Source: Catalinimonas alkaloidigena
GTDB taxonomy: Bacteria; Bacteroidota; Bacteroidia; Cytophagales; Flexibacteraceae
Direction of reading: 5' to 3'
NCBI RefSeq assembly: GCF_900100765.1
Contig: NZ_FNFO01000003.1
Span: 186,001 to 250,000 of the forward strand
DNA: 64,000 nucleotides
Position 1 is the stretch's first letter. Each line of letters opens with the position of its first letter. Both the position numbers and the translations under genes were made by a program. Positions 26,289 to 34,138 of this stretch are shown here, piece after piece. The notes below the pieces were generated by a model. It saw nothing but the letters and a program-made list of their open reading frames with translations. It was not told where the DNA came from and searched no databases.

Positions 26289-26891
26289 ATGAACAGTTCT
26301 ATATTATACTTTGCTTGGTTGATCTTCATTACCCTGCATATATTCATGACCTCGCACGCTGCCAAGCACGGCGTGTTGCGCTTTTTTCCGGACGCCTACC
26401 GAGGTTATGTACTGAGCACCAACGTTTTGTTTGCAGCACTTCTGCTTCCCCTGTTCTACATCCATAGCCAGGTAGCCTCTCCTACCCTGATTACGTTTGG
26501 CCTCCTGTTCCGCATGATCGGCCTGATGCTGATGCTTGTCGGTGCCCTGATTTTCGCCCGTGCGGCATTTCATTTTTACTACGCGCAGCGCGGCAAAGTA
26601 ACTGAGGGCCAGGGCGTAAACCACAACAGCAAGATATCGAAATACCTTCGGAAACTGCGCCAGCCGGCGCATGTGGGCGCGTTACTTTTTGTGACGGGCT
26701 TGCCGATCTACACACCGACCATCCCAAACTTTGTGGTGATGTCGATGGTGTCGCTCGACATTCTGATCGTACACCTGTTGCGTGATAAGGTAATTGTAGC
26801 ACGCCCGAAAGCCAAAGCACCTACCTTAGCGCTGGATGCTATGCCGGAACCAACGACGGCACCCGTCCTCATTCCGGTACCGCGCGCTTAG
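26289..26891 (+). CDS. Polytopic membrane protein, NnrU/isoprenylcysteine-methyltransferase-like
   Basis: 200 residues from the ATG at 26289; the frame is open further left, but that part overlaps the divergent gene antisense. About five hydrophobic segments (SSILYFAWLIFITLHIFMTS; LSTNVLFAALLLPLFYIHSQ; TFGLLFRMIGLMLMLVGALI; VGALLFVTGLPIYTP; FVVMSMVSLDILIVHLL). The N-terminal H-x-x-x-T-S-H start and the helix layout resemble NnrU/ICMT-type small membrane proteins. No catalytic residue is secure, so function is unassigned. Divergent from the saccharopine-like gene, with 57 bp between starts; ends at a strong bidirectional terminator. Confidence 0.65.
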   Translation: MNSSILYFAWLIFITLHIFMTSHAAKHGVLRFFPDAYRGYVLSTNVLFAALLLPLFYIHSQVASPTLITFGLLFRMIGLMLMLVGALIFARAAFHFYYAQRGKVTEGQGVNHNSKISKYLRKLRQPAHVGALLFVTGLPIYTPTIPNFVVMSMVSLDILIVHLLRDKVIVARPKAKAPTLALDAMPEPTTAPVLIPVPRA

Positions 26892-26908
26892 CCTAAGTTG
26901 TCTTAAAT

Positions 26909-26952
26909 AAAAAGGAAGGCCCGGATGTGATCACATCCGGGCCTTCCTTTTT
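26909..26952. terminator. Perfect 44-nt palindromic bidirectional terminator
   Basis: The 22-nt arm starting AAAAAGGAAGGCCCGGATGT is perfectly mirrored around TGA/TCA, with A- and T-tracts at the two ends. It sits between the convergent membrane-protein gene (ends 26891) and the OmpA gene (ends 26974). Confidence 0.93.
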
Positions 26953-26973
26953 ATACTATCACTCTGAGGACTC

Positions 26974-28995
26974 TCAGAGATTTTCCATTTCCAGAATCGA
27001 GAACTCTACCCGACGGTTTTGCGCCCGTCCTTCTTCGGTTTCGTTCGAAGCGGTGGGCCGTTCCTCCCCGTAGCCTTTGGCCGTGAGACGATCTTTGGCA
27101 ATGCCGTTCTTCACTAAGTAGCTGTAAACGGCCTCGGCGCGGCGCTGCGAAAGCGCTTTGTTATAAGCATCGGAACCAATGTAATCCGTGTGGCCGGAGA
27201 TCTCGATTTTCACTGAAGGGTTTTCGTTCAGGAAGTTCGTAACCCGACGCAATTCCGACATGGACATGTCTTTGAGCACTGCCTTGTCGAAATCAAACCA
27301 GATGTTGTTGAAGGTGAACGTGGCTCCCTTCTCGACAGGCACCAGGTAGAGGTTTTGTTCAATCTCGTTGCCAGCTTCGTTCTTAATGCTGTTCAGATCA
27401 ATGTTGGCGCTAAGTGACATGTACCCCGGCGCTTCGGCCAAATAGCCGTAGGTAGCACCATACGGAAGGGCAATCTGGTACTCGCCCGTGGTGGGCTCGG
27501 AGTTCGCTGCTCCTACCTCTTTCCCTTCGGGAAGTTGTTCGTAAATGATGTTGGCTTCGATAGGCTCGTTGGTCTTGACGTTGAGCACTTTGCCCTTCAC
27601 GACCACCACCGGGGCCGGCTGGTAGATCATGGGCAGCTCGAGGCGGTAGATGTCGGCGTCGTTTTCGTTCACACCGCGCGAGTAGTAGGCGAAGTCGCTG
27701 TTGATCGGGATGTTGAAGAAGATATCGTCTTCTAACGAGTTGACTTCTGGCCCCAGGTTTTCGGGCTCCGTCCAGTTTTGCCAGGTTTCGTCGATGCGCC
27801 GCGACACGAAAATGTCGGCACCGCCGTAGCCGCTGTGGCCTTCTGAAGAGAAATAAAGGGTTTTTTCGTCAGCCGCCAAGAAAGGGCTCGATTCCTCGCC
27901 AGCGGTGTTGATGTCATCGCCCAGGTTGAGGGGCTCCGTCCAGGAACCGTCGTCTTTGGTGAAGCTTACGTACAGATCGCGGCTTCCGCGGCTGTCTTCC
28001 CGCTCAATCGACATCAACAGCACCTTGCGGCTGTTCGACATGTAAAAGTTGGCGCGGTCGTTAAAATTGTACAGGTTTTCTACTTTCAGATTTTCAGGTT
28101 TGGTCCAACCATCGGCGGTTTTCCGGGAGATCGATACCCCCGCCCGCATTTTGTCTCCTTTGGCGTATTCGTTGCCCAGTACCACAATCATGGTATTGCC
28201 ATCGGGCGTGACAGAGCTGATGAAGTTCGGGCCACCGTTGTTGAGCGGCGCACCTACGTTTTTCGCTTTTCCCCATTCGCCATTGGCGTCCAGTTCAGAG
28301 TACCAGATGTCTTCCGGGTCGTCTACCCCACCGATGTTTTCGGGGTGGTGCTGCCGGCTGAAGAAGAGGGTTTTCCCATCGGGCGACAGCAACGGCTTCA
28401 GTTCTTTGTACTGGCTGTTGACGTTTTCGCTCAAACGCTCTGGTACCAGATCGCGGTTGATGTTTTCCAGGATGTTGATTTCAGCATCGATGGGCACACG
28501 CGAATTCGAAATGCCGATGGCGTCGATGGCGTTGTAGCCCGGCACGGCCTCTCCGTCGAGGGTAATTTTTACGGCCGCTACTTCGTACTCCGTTTCGTTA
28601 AAAAAGACGTTGAACATACGTGCCGAGCGCGTTACGGGGCGCGGCGTAAACGTATTGATCAGGTATTCTTTTCCTTGCGCATCGTAAGTAAACACCTGAT
28701 ACACAGCACCGGGGTTGAAAGCTTCGCCTACGGCAATCTGCTGGATTTTGATAGGGGTGCTGAAGCCAACTTTGATAAAGTTATCCTTATCGGGATTTTT
28801 CGCTACCCACGAGTTAGGACCGTCGCCCCCGGCAGGCAGCACGTTGGGTTTGCCCAAAGCCTGTTTAGCGCTGTATTCGTTCGGCGAGAGTTCAGATGAA
28901 AAATCGAGCACCTTAGAGGCCCATTGCACCTCTTGGGCATGCACCGCGCTCGCCAGAAGCAATAGCGTACATAGTAGAAGAAACTTTCTTGTCAT
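26974..28995 (-). CDS. PD40 beta-propeller/OmpA-family outer-membrane protein
   Basis: 673 residues from the ATG at 28995, which starts a signal peptide (FLLLCTLLLLASAVHAQ). Order: a jelly-roll-like region of about 150 residues (SWVAKNPDKDNFIKVGFSTP), PD40/WD40-type repeats (LKPLLSPDGKTLFFSRQHHP; ESSPFLAADEKTLYFSSEGH), a carboxypeptidase-regulatory-like segment (VVVKGKVLNVKTNEPIEANI), and a C-terminal OmpA domain (IEISGHTDYIGSDAYNKALS...RAQNRRVEF), which binds peptidoglycan in known proteins. Typical envelope-anchoring architecture in Bacteroidota. The second OmpA gene precedes it on the same strand. Confidence 0.9.
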   Translation of the reverse strand: MTRKFLLLCTLLLLASAVHAQEVQWASKVLDFSSELSPNEYSAKQALGKPNVLPAGGDGPNSWVAKNPDKDNFIKVGFSTPIKIQQIAVGEAFNPGAVYQVFTYDAQGKEYLINTFTPRPVTRSARMFNVFFNETEYEVAAVKITLDGEAVPGYNAIDAIGISNSRVPIDAEINILENINRDLVPERLSENVNSQYKELKPLLSPDGKTLFFSRQHHPENIGGVDDPEDIWYSELDANGEWGKAKNVGAPLNNGGPNFISSVTPDGNTMIVVLGNEYAKGDKMRAGVSISRKTADGWTKPENLKVENLYNFNDRANFYMSNSRKVLLMSIEREDSRGSRDLYVSFTKDDGSWTEPLNLGDDINTAGEESSPFLAADEKTLYFSSEGHSGYGGADIFVSRRIDETWQNWTEPENLGPEVNSLEDDIFFNIPINSDFAYYSRGVNENDADIYRLELPMIYQPAPVVVVKGKVLNVKTNEPIEANIIYEQLPEGKEVGAANSEPTTGEYQIALPYGATYGYLAEAPGYMSLSANIDLNSIKNEAGNEIEQNLYLVPVEKGATFTFNNIWFDFDKAVLKDMSMSELRRVTNFLNENPSVKIEISGHTDYIGSDAYNKALSQRRAEAVYSYLVKNGIAKDRLTAKGYGEERPTASNETEEGRAQNRRVEFSILEMENL

Positions 28996-29143
28996 ATTCC
29001 TGTATGATGTGTATAAGCACGTAACCACGGGAACTCCCGTGGCTAACTATTCAAATCCATGTCTGGATTTTTGCCTGACAATAATAAAAAAAATATCGAA
29101 CTCCATGAAAATCTGTCACTTCCATTACAAATCAGGGCGTGGC

Positions 29144-29860
29144 TCAGATCTTCATGATGCGCACTTCCACTCGCCGGTTGGCCGCACGTTGCTCTAACGA
29201 TCCTTCGCGCACAAGCGGCTCGCTTCCGCCAAACGCCTTAAACTCCAGTCGATTTTTGTCAATGCCGCGTTCTTGCAGGTACCGGCCTACTTCCATAATA
29301 CGGTTTTTCGAAAGCTGGTAGTTACGCCGCGGGTTGCCCCGAATGTCCGTGTGCCCTTCCAGGCGGATTTCCAGCGTGGGGTTCACTTCCATCATCCGAA
29401 CCAACCGGTCCAGTTCCCGGTACGAACTCTCCGTAATGTAGAACTCGTCCTGTTCAAAAAGAAGATTGTCGAGCCGCAGCACATCACCTTTTTTCAGAGG
29501 CACTAACTCAATATTTTTCACCATCTCCTTTCCGGCATGATCGTACAGCGCCAGGCTTTCTTGGTAAGGAATGTAGCCTTGGGCTACCACTTCCAACTCG
29601 TATGCGGCATTGCCCGACATCAGCAGGTCGAACGTACCGCTTTCGGTGTTGTAAATGCCGACTTTATCGCTGTCGGGTAACTTATAATATTCCAGGTGGG
29701 CGTCAATCACTTCGCCACTCTTGCCATCGGTCACTTTGCCCTGCACATGGAGCAGGTCTTCAGGCTCGGCACTGGTATTTTTTTGCGAACGCGCCTGCTC
29801 TGCTCCGGGTACAAAGAGGGTGAGGACAAGCGAAAGGGCGATAAGGTTAAAGGTACTCAT
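29144..29860 (-). CDS. OmpA-domain protein with CarboxypepD-regulatory-like segment
   Basis: 238 residues. Signal peptide 1-22 or so (LIALSLVLTLFVPGAEQA). Residues 38-115 are a carboxypeptidase-regulatory-like beta-sandwich (LHVQGKVTDGKSGEVIDAHL). Residues 125-238 are an OmpA domain (LEIRLEGHTDIRGNPRRNYQ; EQRAANRRVEVRIMKI) carrying the family's D and R contacts to peptidoglycan. It is a short version of the neighbouring 673-residue protein (same two final domains), suggesting duplication. 148 bp separate the two coding regions. Confidence 0.88.
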   Translation of the reverse strand: MSTFNLIALSLVLTLFVPGAEQARSQKNTSAEPEDLLHVQGKVTDGKSGEVIDAHLEYYKLPDSDKVGIYNTESGTFDLLMSGNAAYELEVVAQGYIPYQESLALYDHAGKEMVKNIELVPLKKGDVLRLDNLLFEQDEFYITESSYRELDRLVRMMEVNPTLEIRLEGHTDIRGNPRRNYQLSKNRIMEVGRYLQERGIDKNRLEFKAFGGSEPLVREGSLEQRAANRRVEVRIMKI

Positions 29861-30198
29861 AAGCTGTACTTTGCGAAGTGGAAGTGTTCCTAGAGAAGAC
29901 CCACGAAATCGAAAACTGATTTTGTGTAAGGCTGAATACTGAGTTGGTCCTAGAGATACGTAACCAAGAGCAACTGAGATTCAGATGTAAGGTAAGCCAT
30001 CAAATAATTGTATAGAATCTAGTTAAATATAGTACAAAGATCTTGAAGATTCTTGAACCAGATCGATATAACACAATATGCTCGCCAAAAATATACAATT
30101 TCAGGCGAGCTTAGTTAAGGTATGTTCCTGACACAAAGATTTTTAGGAACGAGGGCCTAAAAATACCTTGATAAACGCGATGTAAGGTTCGGAGCCAG
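29861..30198. other. AT-rich intergenic region with nested hairpins
   Basis: No gene. It holds GCTCGCC/GGCGAGC (30080-30110) and a nested stem AAGGTAT/ATACCTT (30117-30169) around GTTCCT/AGGAAC (30124-30150). A minus-strand TATTTTTG -7 match lies at 30086-30093, about 225 bp before the OmpA ATG. The structures could end the upstream AIM24 transcript or lie in the OmpA leader. Confidence 0.45.
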
Positions 30199-30981
30199 CT
30201 AGCTTTCGAAGAGGTCGCCCAGATTGCCCAGCACACTTCCCCCTTCTTTGCCGCGGTTTTTGCCGTGGGGCAACAGCGCCTGAATCAGTTTGCTGATGGG
30301 CATGGACTGCAGCCACACCCGACCCGTGCCGCGCAGGGTAGCCAGAAAGATGCCTTCGCCACCGAAAATCATCGACCGAAGACCACCAGCGCGCTGCACA
30401 TCGAAGTCGATTTGCGGCTCGAACGCCACCACACAGCCCGTATCCACGCGCAGGGTTTCGTTGTTGAGCTGGCGTTCGATCAGCGTCCCCCCAGCATGAA
30501 TGAAAGCCATGCCGTCGCCCTGGAGCTTTTGCAGGATAAATCCTTCGCCGCCGAAAAAGCCGGTGCCGATGCGCTGGTTGAACGTGATGGAAATGCGGGT
30601 TCCCAGGGCGGCACACAGAAAGGCGTCTTTCTGTACGATCAGCTCCTGGCGCATCATCTGCCCCAGATCAACCGGCACAATCGTACCAGGATACGGAGCC
30701 GAAAAGGCCACGTGCTGCTTGCCGTAGCCACGGTTGGTAAAGTGGGTCATGAAGAGCGACTCGCCTGTCAGGAGGCGAGATCCCATCGAGAACAGCTTGT
30801 CCATAAAGCCGCCGCTCGGGTTAGAACCGTCACCCATGCGGGTTTCGAACTGAATGCCGTCTTCCATGTAGAGCATAGCGCCGGCCTCGGCAATGACGGT
30901 CTCTTGCGGGTCCAGTTCTACTTCAACGACCTGGATGTCGTTGCCATAAATCTTGTAGTCTACTTCGTGGGATCTTTTCAT
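30199..30981 (-). CDS. TIGR00266/AIM24-like protein
   Basis: 260 residues. Beta-rich AIM24-type fold: [20 protein letters not shown] at the start, [40 protein letters not shown], and [20 protein letters not shown] near the end, the conserved glycine-rich turns of this family. Bacterial members are cytosolic and widespread, with no defined reaction. A short linker and Lys/Gly-rich tail ([17 protein letters not shown]) follow. Upstream on the same strand is the small acidic protein gene (48 bp). Confidence 0.9.
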   Translation of the reverse strand: MKRSHEVDYKIYGNDIQVVEVELDPQETVIAEAGAMLYMEDGIQFETRMGDGSNPSGGFMDKLFSMGSRLLTGESLFMTHFTNRGYGKQHVAFSAPYPGTIVPVDLGQMMRQELIVQKDAFLCAALGTRISITFNQRIGTGFFGGEGFILQKLQGDGMAFIHAGGTLIERQLNNETLRVDTGCVVAFEPQIDFDVQRAGGLRSMIFGGEGIFLATLRGTGRVWLQSMPISKLIQALLPHGKNRGKEGGSVLGNLGDLFES

Positions 30982-31029
30982 GAGGGAGCATCAAAGGGTT
31001 TGCTCACAAAGAAAGGAAAATCTACTTTC

Positions 31030-31317
31030 TTAGTCAGGGTCTTCCTCAAAATTCTCCCAGTCGATCGGCGGCAACTCGTCATCGTCTTCCTCGTGCAGTG
31101 CCTCGTCTTCTGCCTCAATGTCTTTACCCGGAACGTCGTTGCGGTCGCGCAACTTCTTGTCGTCCACGTGTTTGTTCAAAAACAGGTTGATCTTGTCGAT
31201 GTCGAACGAAGTGGTCACCTCCCCCAGGGAGTTGATGTTGATGTCGAAGCCTTCCAGGTCCGGGTGTACGCGCGGTTTTTCGTCTTCTTTCGGTTTACTC
31301 GGTTTTCTTTTTGCCAT
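31030..31317 (-). CDS. Small acidic conserved protein of unknown function
   Basis: 95 residues from the ATG at 31317 (MAKRKPSKPKEDEKP). Basic start, then a central region PDLEGFDININSLGEVTTSF with a Lys-rich helix, and a strongly acidic tail (EAEDEALHEEDDDELPPIDW). No signal peptide or membrane segment. I do not recognise a domain. It lies between gltX (gap about 53 bp) and the AIM24-like gene, all on the minus strand, so co-transcription is plausible. Confidence 0.7.
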   Translation of the reverse strand: MAKRKPSKPKEDEKPRVHPDLEGFDININSLGEVTTSFDIDKINLFLNKHVDDKKLRDRNDVPGKDIEAEDEALHEEDDDELPPIDWENFEEDPD

Positions 31318-31370
31318 AACAGTCGTTTTTGAAATCAACGAATTCGCGCCCGGACTGGTTGCCTCCTGTT

Positions 31371-32915
31371 TTACTTCTCCATCTCGTGCGGCTTCAGGGT
31401 CGCCACGGCGTGCTGGATGCGACGCGCCGTTTCAGCACCCCCCAACAGGCTGATCAGTTGCATCAGGTCCAGGCCACCGCCCACACCCGTCACGGCCAGG
31501 CGCAGGGCCTGCATCACTTTGCCCATTTTAACGCCATGCTTTTCCAGCACTTCGTTCAGGAGGGCTTTCGTCTCGTCGGGGCTCAGGGTCGTGCGGTCGC
31601 TGAGGGCTTCGGCAAACGCTTCGAGCACCTGCACGGCCGTTGCGGTCCAGCGCGAAGCCACCACTTTGTCGTCGTATTGGGTGGGCGCTTCAAACACATA
31701 ATAGCTTTCCTGCCACATTTCCTGGGGAAAGGTGATGCGCTCCTGCACCATTTCTACAACTTTCTGCACGACCTCGTCGGCGACCGAAAGTTGACGCGCC
31801 GCCAGGTCGTCGCGCAGCCACGCGGCCAGTTCGGGCACTGACCGCTGCCGCAGGTAGTGCTGGTTGAACCACTTGGCTTTTTCGATGTCGAAACGAGTCC
31901 CGGCTTTGTTGATACGCTCCAGCGAAAATACCTCGACGAGTTCTTCCATCGTGAACAGCTCCTGTTCGGTACCTGGATTCCACCCCAACAGCGCTAGGAA
32001 GTTGATGAGCGCCTCGGGCAGGTAACCTTCTTCGCGAAAGCCGGCGGCCTGTTCGTCGGTGTTGGGGTCGGTCCACGCCAGCGGGAAAATCGGGAACCCG
32101 TGCTTTTCGGCGTCGCGCTTGCTGAGCTTGCCGTTGCCGTCGGGCTTCAGCAGCAGGGGCAAGTGCGCAAACTGCGGCATCACGTCCTCCCAGCCCAAAT
32201 AGCGATACAGCAACACGTGCAACGGCGCAGAGGGCAGCCACTCTTCACCCCGGATCACGTGCGTGATCTTCATCAGGTAATCGTCCACCACATTGGCCAG
32301 GTGGTAGGTCGGCATACCGTCGGCTTTCAGCAGCACTTTGTCGTCCATCGTGCTCGAATGCACCAGCACCCAGCCGCGAATCATGTCGTAAAGCCGGACT
32401 TCTTCCTTGCGGGGAATTTTCAGGCGAACTACGTACGGCTCGCCCGCTTCTTGTTTGGCCTTGACCTCTTCGGCCGAAAGCGTCAGCGAATTCTTCATCT
32501 GCATTCGCGAGATGGCGTTGTACTGCGGATTGTCGACCTTCGCCTCGCGCAACCGCTCGCGCATCGCTTCCAGCTCTTCCGGCGTATCGAACGCGTAGTA
32601 TGCGTGCCCGGCGTCCACCAATTGCTCGGCGTATTGACGGTACATGTCTTTACGCTCGGACTGACGATAAGGCGCGTAGGGGCCACCCACCGACAGACCT
32701 TCGTCCGGCATGATGCCGCACCATTGCAGCGCCTCCAGAATGTACGCTTCCGCGCCCGGCACAAAGCGATTCTGGTCAGTGTCTTCCAGGCGTAAAATGA
32801 ACGTGCCCCCCGTTTTGCGGGCCAGCAGGTAATTATATAATGCCGTGCGCACGCCTCCAATGTGCAAGGGCCCGGTAGGGCTGGGGGCAAAACGCACTCG
32901 TACAGGTTGATCCAT
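31371..32915 (-). CDS. gltX: Glutamate--tRNA ligase
   Basis: 514 residues. Class I aminoacyl-tRNA synthetase that charges tRNA-Glu (and in many bacteria tRNA-Gln). Seen: RFAPSPTGPLHIGGVRTALY with HIGG at 18-21 and the KLSKRDAEKHG ATP loop in the middle. The C-terminal helical anticodon-binding part is complete. A fully matching -7 element lies 25 nt before the ATG, so gltX is probably transcribed from its own promoter, followed by the acidic-protein and AIM24 genes. Confidence 0.97.
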   Translation of the reverse strand: MDQPVRVRFAPSPTGPLHIGGVRTALYNYLLARKTGGTFILRLEDTDQNRFVPGAEAYILEALQWCGIMPDEGLSVGGPYAPYRQSERKDMYRQYAEQLVDAGHAYYAFDTPEELEAMRERLREAKVDNPQYNAISRMQMKNSLTLSAEEVKAKQEAGEPYVVRLKIPRKEEVRLYDMIRGWVLVHSSTMDDKVLLKADGMPTYHLANVVDDYLMKITHVIRGEEWLPSAPLHVLLYRYLGWEDVMPQFAHLPLLLKPDGNGKLSKRDAEKHGFPIFPLAWTDPNTDEQAAGFREEGYLPEALINFLALLGWNPGTEQELFTMEELVEVFSLERINKAGTRFDIEKAKWFNQHYLRQRSVPELAAWLRDDLAARQLSVADEVVQKVVEMVQERITFPQEMWQESYYVFEAPTQYDDKVVASRWTATAVQVLEAFAEALSDRTTLSPDETKALLNEVLEKHGVKMGKVMQALRLAVTGVGGGLDLMQLISLLGGAETARRIQHAVATLKPHEMEK

Positions 32916-32940
32916 AAAAATGTAGCTTTTCGAACGGACG

Positions 32941-32948
32941 CAAAAGTA
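32941..32948 (-). promoter_or_regulatory. -7 element TACTTTTG of gltX
   Basis: Minus-strand TACTTTTG, full match to TAnnTTTG, 25 nt before the gltX ATG. No obvious TTG at the -33 distance. Confidence 0.55.
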
Positions 32949-33014
32949 AGGATTACGTCGGGAAGTCGGGGATTTTCGGCGGCAGGAAGGCTGGGCGGGC
33001 CGGGCGGACCTTGC

Positions 33015-33569
33015 TTACAAAAAGTGATTCAGGGCGCCTTCGAGGAGGCGCTGGCTGATGCTGACCTGGCGGTTGAAACTGGCAATGGCGACCACGTAGT
33101 TGATGGCCAGCAGCGCCAGCGAAAACAGAAAATAGGGCAGGTTGGAATCCATTATCAGGAAGAACAACCCCACGGCCATGATCAGGCACGAAGAAAAAAT
33201 CAGGAACATCAATGAGCTGCCGAACATCCGGTAGCGCACGAACAAAATACTGCCCAGCGAGGTATCTTCCAGGTGGCCGTTCATCATGGGCAGAAAGTTC
33301 TGGTACGCGCTGAGCTTACGCGACACGCTGAAACTGCGGTTCGACACCACACCGTTGAACAGCCAGTCGGACGAGGCGTCGACGGCGGTATGGGGCGGAC
33401 GCACCACCCGCCGGATGCTGGCCATCACGTGTTCGGCCGGATGAGGAAGAACAATCGTGCGCGTCTGTCGAGGTAAAAAATTCATCCAATCGTCAATCAG
33501 AAACCAGCCGGCGTGAGGAGCTTCACCCGCAGTAAAAGCATCGGTTTTTTCGACAGGTCGGCGCGCCAT
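33015..33569 (-). CDS. Unrecognised protein with two C-terminal membrane segments
   Basis: 184 residues. The first 110 are soluble and hold no motif I know (WMNFLPRQTRTIVLPHPAEH; SNRSFSVSRKLSAYQNFLPM). Two membrane segments follow, about 118-140 (SLMFLIFSSCLIMAVGLFFL) and 144-164 (LPYFLFSLALLAINYVVAIA), and a short C-terminal helix. No signal peptide. It begins 6 bp after the ridA stop, so it is very likely the second gene of that operon, and it ends 99 bp before the gltX start. Confidence 0.65.
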   Translation of the reverse strand: MARRPVEKTDAFTAGEAPHAGWFLIDDWMNFLPRQTRTIVLPHPAEHVMASIRRVVRPPHTAVDASSDWLFNGVVSNRSFSVSRKLSAYQNFLPMMNGHLEDTSLGSILFVRYRMFGSSLMFLIFSSCLIMAVGLFFLIMDSNLPYFLFSLALLAINYVVAIASFNRQVSISQRLLEGALNHFL

Positions 33570-33575
33570 GGTTCG

Positions 33576-33956
33576 TTACATCATCGCGATACAGGAAATC
33601 TCCACGTTGACATCTTTCGGCAAGCGGCTCACTTCCACCGTTTCGCGGGCGGGCGGTTGCTGCTGAAAATACTGGCCGTACACCTCGTTGACGGTGCTGA
33701 AGTGATTCATGTCTTTGACGAAGATGGTGCATTTTACCACCTTCTCGAAACTGCTCCCGGCTTTCTGCAGGATCTGCTCCAGGTTCTTCATGACCTGATG
33801 CGTCTCTTCGGGAATGGTGCCCCCCACCAGTTCGCCCGTGCGGGGGTTCAGGGCAATTTGCCCGGACACAAACAAAAATCCCTGAGCGGCAATGGCCTGG
33901 CTGTAGGGGCCGATCGGCGCGGGCGCCTGCTCGGTACGAATCACTTTTTTACTCAT
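33576..33956 (-). CDS. ridA: RidA-family reactive-intermediate deaminase
   Basis: 126 residues from the ATG at 33956 (MSKKVIRTEQAPAPIGPYSQ), the usual start of the family. RidA proteins hydrolyse enamine/imine intermediates from PLP enzymes. Seen: FVSGQIALNPRTGELVGG, FEKVVKCTIFVKDMNHFSTV, PPARETVEVSRLP with the active-site Arg, and NVEISCIA with the conserved Glu. Cytosolic. A TACTTTTG -7 element lies 59 nt upstream. The downstream membrane-protein gene starts 6 bp after the stop. Confidence 0.95.
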   Translation of the reverse strand: MSKKVIRTEQAPAPIGPYSQAIAAQGFLFVSGQIALNPRTGELVGGTIPEETHQVMKNLEQILQKAGSSFEKVVKCTIFVKDMNHFSTVNEVYGQYFQQQPPARETVEVSRLPKDVNVEISCIAMM

Positions 33957-34015
33957 AGACACATGCGGACGGACTGCCATCGCCGCGCGGTTGAGCGACG
34001 CGACAACAGGTAAAT

Positions 34016-34023
34016 CAAAAGTA
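34016..34023 (-). promoter_or_regulatory. -7 element TACTTTTG upstream of ridA
   Basis: Minus-strand TACTTTTG, full match to TAnnTTTG, 59 nt before the ridA ATG. It is the nearest candidate for the ridA/membrane-protein pair. Confidence 0.45.
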
Positions 34024-34076
34024 CAAAGAATATCGAGATGAGCGGAAAACTACAAAAGTGTCCGCACTTTAAAAAC

Positions 34077-34111
34077 AAAGAAGCGCAACCGTAGAGCGGC
34101 TGCGCTTCTTT
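34077..34111 (-). terminator. Terminator of the beta-helix lipoprotein gene
   Basis: AAAGAAGCGCAACCG (34077-34091) pairs with CGGCTGCGCTTCTTT (34097-34111), 14 of 15 positions, loop of five. On the minus strand a T-rich run follows. It lies 27 bp past the stop. Confidence 0.88.
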
Positions 34112-34138
34112 CGTCGCACGATGGCAGGGCGGGCGACG

